DNA from: a virus | Virus record (IMG/VR): IMGVR_UViG_3300021960_000139 | Location: 1-45,900 of that record | Strand: one strand, 5' to 3' | Length of the DNA: 45,900 nt | Part shown: piece by piece, positions 8,902 to 17,803 of the stretch | Layout of the letters: every line of letters starts with the position of its first letter | How positions within the stretch are numbered: position 1 is the first letter of the stretch | Notes under the pieces: model-generated | Told to the model about the DNA's origin: nothing | The model's input: only the letters and a program-made list of their open reading frames with translations | The model's database searches: none | Translations under genes and position numbers: made by a program

Positions 8902-11900
8902 TGATATATAAAGAACCATCAATGGTTCCTGAAGGATACATGTCTGTGGAGCTTCCTTCACAGCAAACAGGTTTACGTGGACCACGATATATTACTGTTA
9001 AAAAAGAAGTATTGGAAAGATCAGTTGATCCTGAAACAGGACAGGATAGAGCAATACCTAAAGTTAAAGGAGCTCCTTTTGATAACAGAACTTTTTATCC
9101 AATTTTTGCACCACGAACAGAGGTTGAGCAAAATAATGTTATTAAATTAATTAACAGAGAAAGAGCAAAGGAAGATAAAAATCCTATTAACGCAAAACAA
9201 TTTAATTACATTACAAATCAAATGGCTAACGCTTTACAATCGCAAGAAGCCGTAGCAGATGAAATGAAAAGAAGAGAGGACCCTTACAAATATTATGTAA
9301 AGAAATTTAAAGATGCATATGATCCTCAAGTACATCGTAATGCGGTTGATAACACTGCTAGTATCTTTCAAATATTTAGAGATCCTAAAAAATTTGCTCA
9401 AAATAAATATACAGAATTAAATCAAATGGTACGAAATGTTGCACCTGGATCACGAAATGATTTTATTATGGCTGGTGACATTGGTGGTTCTATGTTTGGA
9501 TTTAAAGGTGGACCAAAACCTGGTGGAGCAAAAGTACCAAAGAGTCTTGCTGATGAAGTGTTGGAAGGTTCTATATTTAAAACAACAGCGGGTGCAACAG
9601 CAGGCGGTACAGCAGCGAGTCTCGTATACGATTTAACAAACGCGGCAATACGTAAAACAATGGGCATACCAGATCCTCAAGATGCACCAAACGCGGCCCT
9701 CGAAGCATTAACACATGGTAGAAATACCTTGTACTTTACAGGCGGTGCTGCAGGTTTGATGGGGATTGCTTCATATTTACGACCAATGTTAGGAAAAGCA
9801 TTATTTGGTTTGGAAGGACCAAAAGCTCAATTTGCGAACATCGCAGAATTTTATAATGTGCCTATTGGTATATCACAATTATCAAGAGGAGCTGGTGGAG
9901 CGCTGTCTCCTGTGGCAGGAAAATTTTTTCAAGTTATTGGTAAAATACCTCTCTTAGGAGGGGGCTTTTCAAAAAGAAATACACTTGCTTCCATACAATT
10001 AACTAAAGGCATGAAAGATGCATTAGGTGATCTTGGAAGAGGTCAAAGTGATGATCCTTTAATTGATTATATAAGTAATAGTTATAAATCATTGCCAAGA
10101 GCAGTGAGAAAACAAATGGACACTGATGCCAGAAATGCTGGATTTAGAAGTTACAAAGACATGATGGCTGCTGAATTAAGAGTAAATGAATTAGCTCCAA
10201 TACAACATATGACAGAAGTAGGTGCTTTTATGTTTGAAGAAGCTGGTAAGAGATACAGACAATTCTCTTACATTAATGATTTGTTGTACACAGATTTCGA
10301 AAACAAAGCAAAAAAAATATCTAAATCTTTTATACCTACGTCAAGAACAAAATCTATGGCACAAAGTATTAGAGATGAAATTGCAGACATGAAAGTTCAA
10401 TTAGAAAATTATAGTGAATTTAAACCTGAGCTTGATAAGATTGAAAAATTTGTTGTTGAAACATTATCTAACTTGCCTGATTATATAAAACCAAAAGATG
10501 TGAGAACGTTTCAACGTGAGATTAACAGATTGTATCAAGAAGCGGAAAGTAAGTTAGGTCCAGGTGGTGCTAAACAAGGTATAATGGGTGGAAGTTTATT
10601 AGCCAAAGCTAGAAAAGCATTAACAGGAGATTTAAACGACTATGCAAACTGGGCACCAGGATTAAATGCGGAAGAAAAAGTATTAGCAGAAGCTGCAAAA
10701 AAATCTTTGTACAGAGCTAATGAAGTATTTGGAAAAATGAGTCCTTTATATAAAAGCCCTGCAGCAAAACAGTTTAATTTAGTTGATCAGAATTTATTTA
10801 CATCAGGGCCAGACTTACCTGGTTATTTTTATTCTGATGAAATTGGTAAGATGTTATTTAGAGATGGCTTGTCACCACAGCGTGTAAGAGACTATCAACA
10901 ACTTGTTGGTCAAAATGCATTTATGACGGGTGTAAGATCATGGGTTAATAATGGTTTTAAAGCAGCTTTAGATGATGCTCCTGAAATAGCTGTTAAAGTA
11001 GCAGACCCTTCAGGAAAACCAGGAACTATAACAATCAATGAAAAAATATTAGATGTTGATAAGTTAAAACAAAATATTAATTTTAAAGATGAAGGTTTTG
11101 AAGAAATGATGAATCTTGCTGGATACAACGGCAAAGCATTTAAAGAAAATATTAATAATTTAGTAGCGTTGCAGTCTATGGTAAAACAAGCAGGCATAGG
11201 TACATCTACCTCACAACTTGTTGCAAGACGTTTATCTTTAGGTGGTCTAAGATCTGCTGCAAATACTTTTGCTATTTTTGGTTCAGGTGCGGCGGCAGGA
11301 GCAAGCGCTAATGAAGGAGGCTTTTTTGGTTATCTTGGGGGTGGTTTAGCTGGATCAATTATGCTTGGTTTATTGACACGAAGAACAGCAAACTTTTTAT
11401 CGGAGCCAGGTGCATTGAAAGCATATACAAAAATTGTAGATCCAAAAACATCTGATGTGGTAAAGAGAGCATCTCTTGTTAATTTCTTACGAGGATATTT
11501 TAGACAACCTACTATTAGAGAAGAGTTACCAAAAGAGTTTAATACACCTGATAAGGTAGCAAAAAATCCAAATGGGTTTTTAGATTATTTATACAACAGT
11601 GAATATCTTGCTGTAACAGATAGTATCAATGATGGCTTTATGCGTGACTACATGAATGAAAGATACGGAGATAATTTAAATCTTAATATACAAAACTTAC
11701 AAAACATTGAAACAGAAGAAAAAGCTTTAGAAGATATTGAAACAGGAAAAGCTAGTGTCATTGAAGGTGATACAGAAATAGCTATGCCTGACGTTCCTAG
11801 TATGGGTGGTGAGTCTATGTTCGATACAAATGCAGCAATATCAGGGCCTGGTTTAAGAGGAATGGGTCAAAGCAGTCCGTTGAACACGGACCAACGAGCA

Positions 11901-11954
11901 GCGTTAGCATCAGGTGATATAGATGCAGCGTTAGCATTGAGAGGACAAAGCTAA
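8901..11954 (+). CDS. Large internal/ejection protein candidate (1017 aa)
   Basis: The largest gene of this operon. It has several Gly/Ala-rich hydrophobic patches (TAGATAGGTAASLVY around residue 235, YFTGGAAGLMGIASYL around 280, a long one around 795-830 with FGSGAAAGASANEGGFFGYL). Between them are long charged helices. Large helical proteins with scattered membrane-prone patches are typical of podovirus ejection proteins that form a channel across the cell envelope. No lytic transglycosylase motif was spotted. It overlaps both neighbours by one base. The role is inferred. Confidence 0.5.
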   Translation: MIYKEPSMVPEGYMSVELPSQQTGLRGPRYITVKKEVLERSVDPETGQDRAIPKVKGAPFDNRTFYPIFAPRTEVEQNNVIKLINRERAKEDKNPINAKQFNYITNQMANALQSQEAVADEMKRREDPYKYYVKKFKDAYDPQVHRNAVDNTASIFQIFRDPKKFAQNKYTELNQMVRNVAPGSRNDFIMAGDIGGSMFGFKGGPKPGGAKVPKSLADEVLEGSIFKTTAGATAGGTAASLVYDLTNAAIRKTMGIPDPQDAPNAALEALTHGRNTLYFTGGAAGLMGIASYLRPMLGKALFGLEGPKAQFANIAEFYNVPIGISQLSRGAGGALSPVAGKFFQVIGKIPLLGGGFSKRNTLASIQLTKGMKDALGDLGRGQSDDPLIDYISNSYKSLPRAVRKQMDTDARNAGFRSYKDMMAAELRVNELAPIQHMTEVGAFMFEEAGKRYRQFSYINDLLYTDFENKAKKISKSFIPTSRTKSMAQSIRDEIADMKVQLENYSEFKPELDKIEKFVVETLSNLPDYIKPKDVRTFQREINRLYQEAESKLGPGGAKQGIMGGSLLAKARKALTGDLNDYANWAPGLNAEEKVLAEAAKKSLYRANEVFGKMSPLYKSPAAKQFNLVDQNLFTSGPDLPGYFYSDEIGKMLFRDGLSPQRVRDYQQLVGQNAFMTGVRSWVNNGFKAALDDAPEIAVKVADPSGKPGTITINEKILDVDKLKQNINFKDEGFEEMMNLAGYNGKAFKENINNLVALQSMVKQAGIGTSTSQLVARRLSLGGLRSAANTFAIFGSGAAAGASANEGGFFGYLGGGLAGSIMLGLLTRRTANFLSEPGALKAYTKIVDPKTSDVVKRASLVNFLRGYFRQPTIREELPKEFNTPDKVAKNPNGFLDYLYNSEYLAVTDSINDGFMRDYMNERYGDNLNLNIQNLQNIETEEKALEDIETGKASVIEGDTEIAMPDVPSMGGESMFDTNAAISGPGLRGMGQSSPLNTDQRAALASGDIDAALALRGQS

Positions 11955-12784
11955 TGCCACACGGAGGTTATCATGGCACAGTTAAAATGGGTGGTAAAAC
12001 CATTCAACAAGGCTATCAAGATAATTCAGGTAATTATCAAATACGAGGAGGTATTGATGACAACTCACGGTTAGACAAGAATCCTCCGAGAAATGTTCAA
12101 CCTGCTCAATTACCTAACATACCAGATAATTTAATTACAAATGAAATGAGGTTGCAGAATATTATTGATAATAAAGATATTTTTAAAAATCAACCCTCAC
12201 CAACTAGACCTGGTATGAATGTCTATCAGGATAGAATGCAAGATTTTAGAACTTCTACTCCCGAAGCTATGCAAACATATGCAAATCGTTTTCCTCTTAC
12301 ACAGTTTGCAATGACAGGTCTTCCTAGAATTGCAATGTCTATGATTCCAGGTGGTAATGTTTTCTCTGCTATTGCTAATGCTTATCAATCGGGAAAAGGA
12401 AAAGTGCAAGGAGGATTATCTTCTATTGCTGATGAATTCAGTGGAACACTTGCTGGGTTAAAAAGTTTATTACCAACGAGCCTTGGCGGTGCAAATGTCC
12501 CTGACGTTTCTACACCAATTAAATTTATTGATGAAAGCAGACCTGAAGATTATCCTTTAAAAGATATGGCAGTAGATCAAACGCCATTGTCTAACTTTTT
12601 TAAAATACCAATGTACACACAAAATTACCCTGAACAACAAGCAGGCCCAAATCCAACATATGTTGATCCCAGAGAAATTAGAGAATTTTTAAATCCTAAT
12701 AAAAAATTTAATGAAGGAGGACTTGCATCATTAAGTAACCCAGAATATGATATGTTGATGAAAGCGAGTGACTTTAGTTTATGA
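11954..12784 (+). CDS. Virion protein candidate with C-terminal GG tag (276 aa)
   Basis: Begins with a His/Gly-rich head (MPHGGYHGTVKMGGKTIQQG) and is Pro/Asn-rich in the middle. It has one hydrophobic segment (LPRIAMSMIPGGNVFSAIA). It ends with FNEGGLASL (residues 252-260) and SNPEYDMLMKAS. The double-Gly motif near the C-terminus resembles motifs in four other products of this phage (see findings). It is the last large gene of the internal-protein operon, overlapping the next gene by 4 bp (ATGA). Confidence 0.5.
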   Translation: MPHGGYHGTVKMGGKTIQQGYQDNSGNYQIRGGIDDNSRLDKNPPRNVQPAQLPNIPDNLITNEMRLQNIIDNKDIFKNQPSPTRPGMNVYQDRMQDFRTSTPEAMQTYANRFPLTQFAMTGLPRIAMSMIPGGNVFSAIANAYQSGKGKVQGGLSSIADEFSGTLAGLKSLLPTSLGGANVPDVSTPIKFIDESRPEDYPLKDMAVDQTPLSNFFKIPMYTQNYPEQQAGPNPTYVDPREIREFLNPNKKFNEGGLASLSNPEYDMLMKASDFSL

Positions 12785-13005
12785 AAGATTTAACTTTTAG
12801 AGACGCTGTTTGGTTAGCACTAATTGTTTTTGGTGCGGGAGCATCTTATATGATGCTATCATCAAGATTGGAAGCCGTTGAACAAAAAGCAAACACCTTA
12901 GAGGCAATAGTCCTAAAAGAAATACCAGAAATGAGTGAACGATTAGTACGCCTTGAAACAAAAATGGATTTGTTATTAAAAACACAAACCGCTTCAATCA
13001 AATAA
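12781..13005 (+). CDS. Single-TM coiled-coil membrane protein (74 aa)
   Basis: Residues about 9-26 (AVWLALIVFGAGASYMML) form one membrane segment, followed by a coiled coil (LEAVEQKANTLEAIVLKEIPE...LVRLETKMDLLL). The layout resembles small phage holin-accessory or inner-membrane spanin proteins. The start overlaps the previous stop (ATGA). It ends 12 bp inside the 3' end of the convergent helicase gene. A lysis or envelope role is possible but unproven. Confidence 0.6.
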   Translation: MKDLTFRDAVWLALIVFGAGASYMMLSSRLEAVEQKANTLEAIVLKEIPEMSERLVRLETKMDLLLKTQTASIK

Positions 13006-14430
13006 TATTTTCTTCGGATCTTCTCCCATAACTTGACTAGCTAAATCTATTTTAGCATTCAATGCTTTTACAATCTTCTCATCTATAGTATGATCTGCCA
13101 TTAAATCTACGTATGTCACTTTCGATGTTTGCCCTATTCTATGCGCTCGGTCTTCTGATTGTAATCGTACTTCTAATGAGTAATCGTTAGAGTAATACAC
13201 AACAGTGTGAGAAGAAGTAAGAGTAAGGCCATAACCTCCTGTTTTGGGATTTCCAACAAAAAATCGAAGAGGATCATCAGCATCCATAAACCTGTCAACA
13301 ATAGACTGGCGTATACTATCTTTTGTATCCCCGTAATACGTCGCAACACTTTCTTTACCATACTTCTCTCCTAACGTTCTTTCTATCTCTTGTATGTCAT
13401 AACGGTACACGGCCCAGATAATAACCTTACCATCTGTCTCCTCAAGTACCTCTAATAATTCTTTTATACGATTACTCTTGATTGGTTTCACTTCTCCGTC
13501 GTCTGTTTTGACATGACCACAAATTATTTGATGTAATCGTATCATTTGTGTCAAAACGGAGGCTGCGGTCATCACATTTTCTTCAAAGAACGTTATTGCC
13601 GCTTTTTTCATCTCTGTGTAAGCTTTTACCTGTTCCGCGGTCAATGACACAGACCGCTTCGTATAAACCTTCTCAGGTAGGTCTAAACAGTCACTTTTTA
13701 AGACGCGAGTCGAAAAATGCTGTATTTTTTCCTGTAATTCGTCCAATCTTTGATATTTGACAATGTGTTGAAAAGAATGTGTACCGACACTACGTTGAAC
13801 GATCACAGCATACCTTGCACGGAACCCGTAGTACGATTGTTGTTCCAACAACCACGGATCAAGGAACTGAACTTGTGAAAACAAATCAAGTGGTGACTTG
13901 GTAACAGGTGAACCTGTCATGATACGTCTATACTTTGCAAGCTCTGCTAATTTAATTATATTTTTTGTACGTGCCGCCGAATGATTTTTTATGGTAGTTG
14001 ATTCATCTACACACATTAATGAATTGTTGCGTGTTAAAAAACTTTTTGCGAAGTCCCGACCACGGACCGTGGACAATGCTTCTATATTCATAATGAGAAC
14101 GGTCAAGTCATCAACGCTCACGGACAACTGATCAAGCTCGTCTTTTTCTTTTTTCTTTGGTGAAGCTGACCATACACCAACACGATAGTTTATGTGATCG
14201 GCTAAATGTATTCCTAATTCATTACGCCAGTTACGTTTGATACCATTAGGTACAACGATTAATGCTGCATTTATTTTGCCTTTGTCATACAAAATAGCAA
14301 TATTATCAATGCAAACCTTCGTTTTACCTGTACCCATCTCCATGAATAAGGCCCAAACTTCTTTATTCCAACTTTGTTTCAATGCATCTAATTGATGTTG
14401 AAACGGCTTTGTTTTAAATCTATAATCCAT
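12994..14430 (-). CDS. SNF2-family DEAD-like helicase
   Basis: A 478-residue superfamily 2 ATPase on the minus strand. Walker A is MGTGKT (residues 32-37). The Walker B region reads CVDESTTIKN, with DES in place of DEAH as in many phage SNF2 proteins. Motif III is MTGSP, and the C-terminal helicase lobe has GGYGLTLTSSHTVVYYS with SEDRAHRIGQ as motif VI. RIGQ is the SNF2 hallmark. It probably translocates on duplex DNA to remodel replication or recombination intermediates. It is the only large minus-strand gene; its own promoter lies at 14451-14479. It converges on the 12781 gene and diverges from the replication operon. Confidence 0.85.
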   Translation of the reverse strand: MDYRFKTKPFQHQLDALKQSWNKEVWALFMEMGTGKTKVCIDNIAILYDKGKINAALIVVPNGIKRNWRNELGIHLADHINYRVGVWSASPKKKEKDELDQLSVSVDDLTVLIMNIEALSTVRGRDFAKSFLTRNNSLMCVDESTTIKNHSAARTKNIIKLAELAKYRRIMTGSPVTKSPLDLFSQVQFLDPWLLEQQSYYGFRARYAVIVQRSVGTHSFQHIVKYQRLDELQEKIQHFSTRVLKSDCLDLPEKVYTKRSVSLTAEQVKAYTEMKKAAITFFEENVMTAASVLTQMIRLHQIICGHVKTDDGEVKPIKSNRIKELLEVLEETDGKVIIWAVYRYDIQEIERTLGEKYGKESVATYYGDTKDSIRQSIVDRFMDADDPLRFFVGNPKTGGYGLTLTSSHTVVYYSNDYSLEVRLQSEDRAHRIGQTSKVTYVDLMADHTIDEKIVKALNAKIDLASQVMGEDPKKILFD

Positions 14431-14450
14431 AATAACTTTCTAAAAATGCA

Positions 14451-14479
14451 AATATAACAGTTGCAAAAAGAAAATACAA
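14451..14479 (-). promoter_or_regulatory. Extended -10 promoter for the SNF2 helicase
   Basis: On the minus strand: -35 TTGTAT (14479-14474), a 17-bp spacer and TATATT (14456-14451). TG sits one base before the -10 box (CTGTTATATT), giving an extended -10. The start codon lies about 20 nt downstream of the -10. The same interval must also carry the plus-strand start signals for the 14503 gene, so the two directions overlap. Confidence 0.6.
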
Positions 14480-14502
14480 GTATAAAGGGGAAGATAGAAA
14501 GT

Positions 14503-14877
14503 ATGAATAGTTTTAGTAAAACAAAAGAACCAGGTAAGCCAACTGTATTTTTAGTACAGGAGAATCCGTATATAAATGTATTAGGTGCTGCTGAATATGG
14601 TGACATTGTTGTTTTATTTGATAGTGGCCAACAAATTATGTTTAGTCCACAACCTGCCATACGAAAATTAAAAAGAAAATTAAAAGATTTTGATGATGGT
14701 GATTATCTTTTAATGATGGGTGATCCCGCAGCTATGGGTATTGCTTGTTGTATTGCCGCTGAAATGAATAGGGGTAGATTCAACATATTGAAATGGGATA
14801 AGAAACAGCAACGTTATTATCCTGTAACCATTAATTTAAATGAGAAAGGCGAAATAGATGAGCAAGATAAATTTTGA
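14503..14877 (+). CDS. Conserved phage hypothetical, first gene of replication operon (124 aa)
   Basis: I chose ATG 14503, preceded by AAGGGGAAGA, over an in-frame TTG at 14461. The product has mixed alpha/beta character (TVFLVQENPYINVLGAAEYG, DIVVLF), then a basic helix AIRKLKRKLKDF and a GDYLLMMGDPAAMGIAC segment. It overlaps the next gene by 20 bp. Proteins of this type lie upstream of ssDNA-binding genes in marine phages, so a replication-accessory role is plausible. No family is recognised. Confidence 0.6.
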   Translation: MNSFSKTKEPGKPTVFLVQENPYINVLGAAEYGDIVVLFDSGQQIMFSPQPAIRKLKRKLKDFDDGDYLLMMGDPAAMGIACCIAAEMNRGRFNILKWDKKQQRYYPVTINLNEKGEIDEQDKF

Positions 14878-15412
14878 AGAGGATGTTGCTAATATAGATC
14901 AGAAGGGTCTGGAATCAGTAGCAGAACTATTAAGAGAACAGTTACGTTTAGAGAGTGTTATAGAAGACACAGAAGAACAATTAAAAGGTTATAAAGAAAA
15001 TTTACGTAAATTATCTGGTGAAGTCATACCAGGTAAAATGGCAGAACTAGGCATGACATCTACAACTATGTATGACGGATCAAAGGTAGATGTAGTAGAA
15101 GATATTCATGTATCTATACCTAAAGACCCGCAGAAATCATCTGCTTGTTATGAATGGTTAGAAGATAATGGTTTAGGAGATATTATAAAAAATAATGTCG
15201 GTATAAGTTTCGGTAAGGGAGAGGGTAATAAAGCAAAACATCTTGAAGAGACAATAAAAGAGATGGGCCTCATTCCTGAAGTAAAGATTTCAGTGCATCC
15301 TTCGACACTGAAAGCCACTATTAAAAAGTGGCATCAAGAAGGAAGATCTGTCCCAGACAATACATTTAGTTTGTTTATCGGACAGAAGACAAAAATAACC
15401 AAGAAAAAATAA
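14858..15412 (+). CDS. Coiled-coil replication-region protein (184 aa)
   Basis: Residues about 15-60 form a charged coiled coil (LLREQLRLESVIEDTEEQLK). The rest has a basic C-terminal half (STLKATIKKWHQEGRSV, GQKTKITKKK) that could contact nucleic acid. Nine bases separate it from the SSB-like gene, whose RBS is AAGGAG. The pairing of a coiled-coil protein with an SSB-like protein recurs in marine phage replication modules. Function is not established. Confidence 0.6.
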   Translation: MSKINFEEDVANIDQKGLESVAELLREQLRLESVIEDTEEQLKGYKENLRKLSGEVIPGKMAELGMTSTTMYDGSKVDVVEDIHVSIPKDPQKSSACYEWLEDNGLGDIIKNNVGISFGKGEGNKAKHLEETIKEMGLIPEVKISVHPSTLKATIKKWHQEGRSVPDNTFSLFIGQKTKITKKK

Positions 15413-15421
15413 GGAGTAAAT

Positions 15422-16204
15422 ATGGCAAACGCTATAAAGACTAAAGAAGCAGGAAACGTTGTTGCATTTGATTCTAGCATGTTTGAAGCAGACGCTAATC
15501 AAGGGCTAGGGCAACTAGGCATGGATGATCTTGCAATCCCTTTTCTTCGTATTCTAAGTGATACATCACCACAGATTAAGAAGAGAGATCCTCAATATAT
15601 TGAGGGAGCGGAAAGTGGAATGATCTACAACACGCTGACAAAAGAAATATTTGACGGAGATAAAGGAGTACAGGTCATACCTTGTTCCTATCAACGTCAA
15701 TATATTGAATGGCAGGATAGAGGCAAGGGAACTGGTGCTCCTGTCAATATTCATTCTGGCGATAGTAATATATTGTCAAAAACAACAAGAGATGATCAAC
15801 GTAAAGATAGACTTGCTAATGGCAACTATATCGAGGATACGGCTAATCACTTTTGTTTAATTAAAAGCGATAATGGAGTTTGGTCACAAGCTTTAATCGC
15901 TATGAAAAGCACACAAAGAAAGAAGTCTAAAAGATGGAATTCTTTAATGCTTGGGTTAAAGCTAAAGGGTGCGAAGGGGTTATTTACACCTCCTTCATAC
16001 TCTCACATTTACTCACTCAAAACGATTGCAGAGTCAAATGATTTGGGCGAATGGTTTGGTTGGGACGTCTCTAGGGTCGGTCCAATCGAAGATGCTGACT
16101 TGTATTCACAAGCAAAGGCTTTCTCCGCGTCTGTTGATGCTGGTGAAGTAAAAGTTAAGCATGATGACGAAAGTGTTGACGACGGCGAAAAAACACCGTA
16201 CTAA
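15422..16204 (+). CDS. Single-stranded DNA-binding-like protein
   Basis: A 260-residue protein. The central region has an OB-like beta pattern (LAIPFLRILSDTSPQIKKRD, GVQVIPCSYQRQYIEW, WSQALIAMKSTQRKKSKRW). The tail is strongly acidic and ends with an aromatic residue (KHDDESVDDGEKTPY). That acidic tail plus terminal aromatic is the hallmark of phage T7 gp2.5-type and bacterial SSB proteins, which use it to recruit replication partners. It precedes the PrimPol, helicase and polymerase genes. The call rests on tail and context and is fairly likely. Confidence 0.65.
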   Translation: MANAIKTKEAGNVVAFDSSMFEADANQGLGQLGMDDLAIPFLRILSDTSPQIKKRDPQYIEGAESGMIYNTLTKEIFDGDKGVQVIPCSYQRQYIEWQDRGKGTGAPVNIHSGDSNILSKTTRDDQRKDRLANGNYIEDTANHFCLIKSDNGVWSQALIAMKSTQRKKSKRWNSLMLGLKLKGAKGLFTPPSYSHIYSLKTIAESNDLGEWFGWDVSRVGPIEDADLYSQAKAFSASVDAGEVKVKHDDESVDDGEKTPY

Positions 16205-16223
16205 ACATATCGTTAAATTAATC

Positions 16224-16262
16224 GAGGGAGCACATCATTTTCCTCCTGAAAATCGCTCCCTC
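16224..16262 (+). promoter_or_regulatory. Long two-part hairpin before the PrimPol gene
   Basis: GAGGGAGC (16224-16231) pairs with GCTCCCTC (16255-16262). Inside it, ATTTTC (16237-16242) pairs with GAAAAT (16248-16253) around a CTCCT loop. No T-run follows, so it is not a standard terminator. It ends 14 bp before the PrimPol start, so it could be an mRNA processing or stability element or a partial attenuator separating SSB from PrimPol expression. Confidence 0.6.
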
Positions 16263-16276
16263 AACTAGGTATAAGA

Positions 16277-17803
16277 ATGACAGAACAGAGACGACGATTT
16301 ATAGAGATTTTTACAGGGCTTGACCGAGCTTATGGTCAAACTGAAAGCCGTTCAAAAAATGAGAATGGTAAACTAGAAGCAAAATCCTGGATAGAAAAAC
16401 AACAATTAACGGAACAAAAATGGCATGATCATCTTGATGGAAAAGAACCATCGCTTGGTATTATTCCTATTAAAGACGACAACACGTGTACGTGGGGTGC
16501 TATTGATATAGACTCCTATGATGGGTTCGATCATAAAAAATTAATTAAACAGATCCTCGAAAATAAATTACCACTGGTTGTATGTAAATCAAAGAGTGGC
16601 GGTGCTCATGTATTTTTATTTGTAAAAGAGTCAGTAAAAGCAGTAGATATGCAGATGAAACTGACAGAGATAGCTGCATGGTTAGGTTATGGTGAAAGTG
16701 AAATTTTTCCAAAACAAATAGAGTTAAACCCGAAAGGGACAGGAAACTTTTTAAACTTGCCGTATAACCACCCAGAGTATCCGACAAGATATGCGCTAGA
16801 TGATGAAGGTAATGCATTGGATAATCTGGATATGTTTATAGCGCATTATGAAAGTAAAGTCGTATCGAATCTCGGCATGGTAGTTATAAAGAAAAAAGAA
16901 CGTGAGAATACCGATTGGAAAGGAGCTCCTCCTTGTTTAGTGACATTAGCATCACGAGGCTTTGCTCAAGGCTCACGGAACGAATGTTTATTTCAAGTAG
17001 GTATTTATTTACGACAACGTTTTCAAGATACAGAGTTAGAACAGAAATTAGATGAATATAATTTAAAATATTTTCATCCGCCGTTACCAAGTAAAGAAGT
17101 TCAAACACTTTTAAATCAAGTGAGTGATAAGAAAAATTATTTTTACAGATGTAAGTTACCTGTTTTCAAAGATGTGTGTGAAGAAATGAAATGTAAAAAT
17201 ACTAAGTTTGGTATTGGTAAAGGAACTACCTCTTCTATTGTTAGTTTGAAGAAGTTTGTTTCTGATGATCCTATGTTTGAAGTTACACATAATGGTAAAG
17301 TTTTAGTTATTGATGGTGATACCTTGGCAGAGTTTCCTAGATACAGAAGAGCCTGTGTTAAACAAATAAATGAAAGTCCACAACCTATTCGTGCTGATGC
17401 ATGGGCAGATAAAGTACAGTCATTATTTGATGATCCTGGATTTGAAGAAGTTATTATGCCAGGCGAGGTAAGTTCTAATGGTCAGTTCTTATCTTACTTA
17501 CAAATATTTATAGAGAATAATGGTGGAGCAAAAGACAGACAAGATATGTTGCAAGGCATGGTCTATGAGCAAGAGAATAATTACATGTTTAAACCACAAG
17601 CATTCAGAGACTTTCTTAAAACAAAACGTTTTAATAAATTAAGTGATGTAGGACAGTTTAAAGTATTCTCTGATTTTAAAGGCACTGCAGAGAAGTTGCG
17701 TATAAATGATAAGGTTACACATATTTGGAAGATACCAACGACTGTTAATGATGCAGAATACATTGTGAAGTCAAAAGATTTTAAAGAAGAGGAACCATAC
17801 TAA
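16277..17803 (+). CDS. Archaeo-eukaryotic-type primase (PrimPol)
   Basis: A 508-residue protein with the AEP superfamily motifs in order. Motif I is WGAIDID, with catalytic Asp77 and Asp79. Motif II is SGGAH (107-111). A FPKQ segment (144-147) is followed by GTGNFLNLPY, the layout found in PrimPol-type primases. The C-terminal half (after about 210) is helical and may act as a PriCT-like or helicase-contacting region. It contains a Cys cluster (YRCKLPVFKDVCEEMKCKN, about 290-308) that could bind metal. It makes primers, perhaps also extends DNA, for the PolA encoded two genes on. It overlaps the helicase ATG by one base. Confidence 0.8.
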   Translation: MTEQRRRFIEIFTGLDRAYGQTESRSKNENGKLEAKSWIEKQQLTEQKWHDHLDGKEPSLGIIPIKDDNTCTWGAIDIDSYDGFDHKKLIKQILENKLPLVVCKSKSGGAHVFLFVKESVKAVDMQMKLTEIAAWLGYGESEIFPKQIELNPKGTGNFLNLPYNHPEYPTRYALDDEGNALDNLDMFIAHYESKVVSNLGMVVIKKKERENTDWKGAPPCLVTLASRGFAQGSRNECLFQVGIYLRQRFQDTELEQKLDEYNLKYFHPPLPSKEVQTLLNQVSDKKNYFYRCKLPVFKDVCEEMKCKNTKFGIGKGTTSSIVSLKKFVSDDPMFEVTHNGKVLVIDGDTLAEFPRYRRACVKQINESPQPIRADAWADKVQSLFDDPGFEEVIMPGEVSSNGQFLSYLQIFIENNGGAKDRQDMLQGMVYEQENNYMFKPQAFRDFLKTKRFNKLSDVGQFKVFSDFKGTAEKLRINDKVTHIWKIPTTVNDAEYIVKSKDFKEEEPY

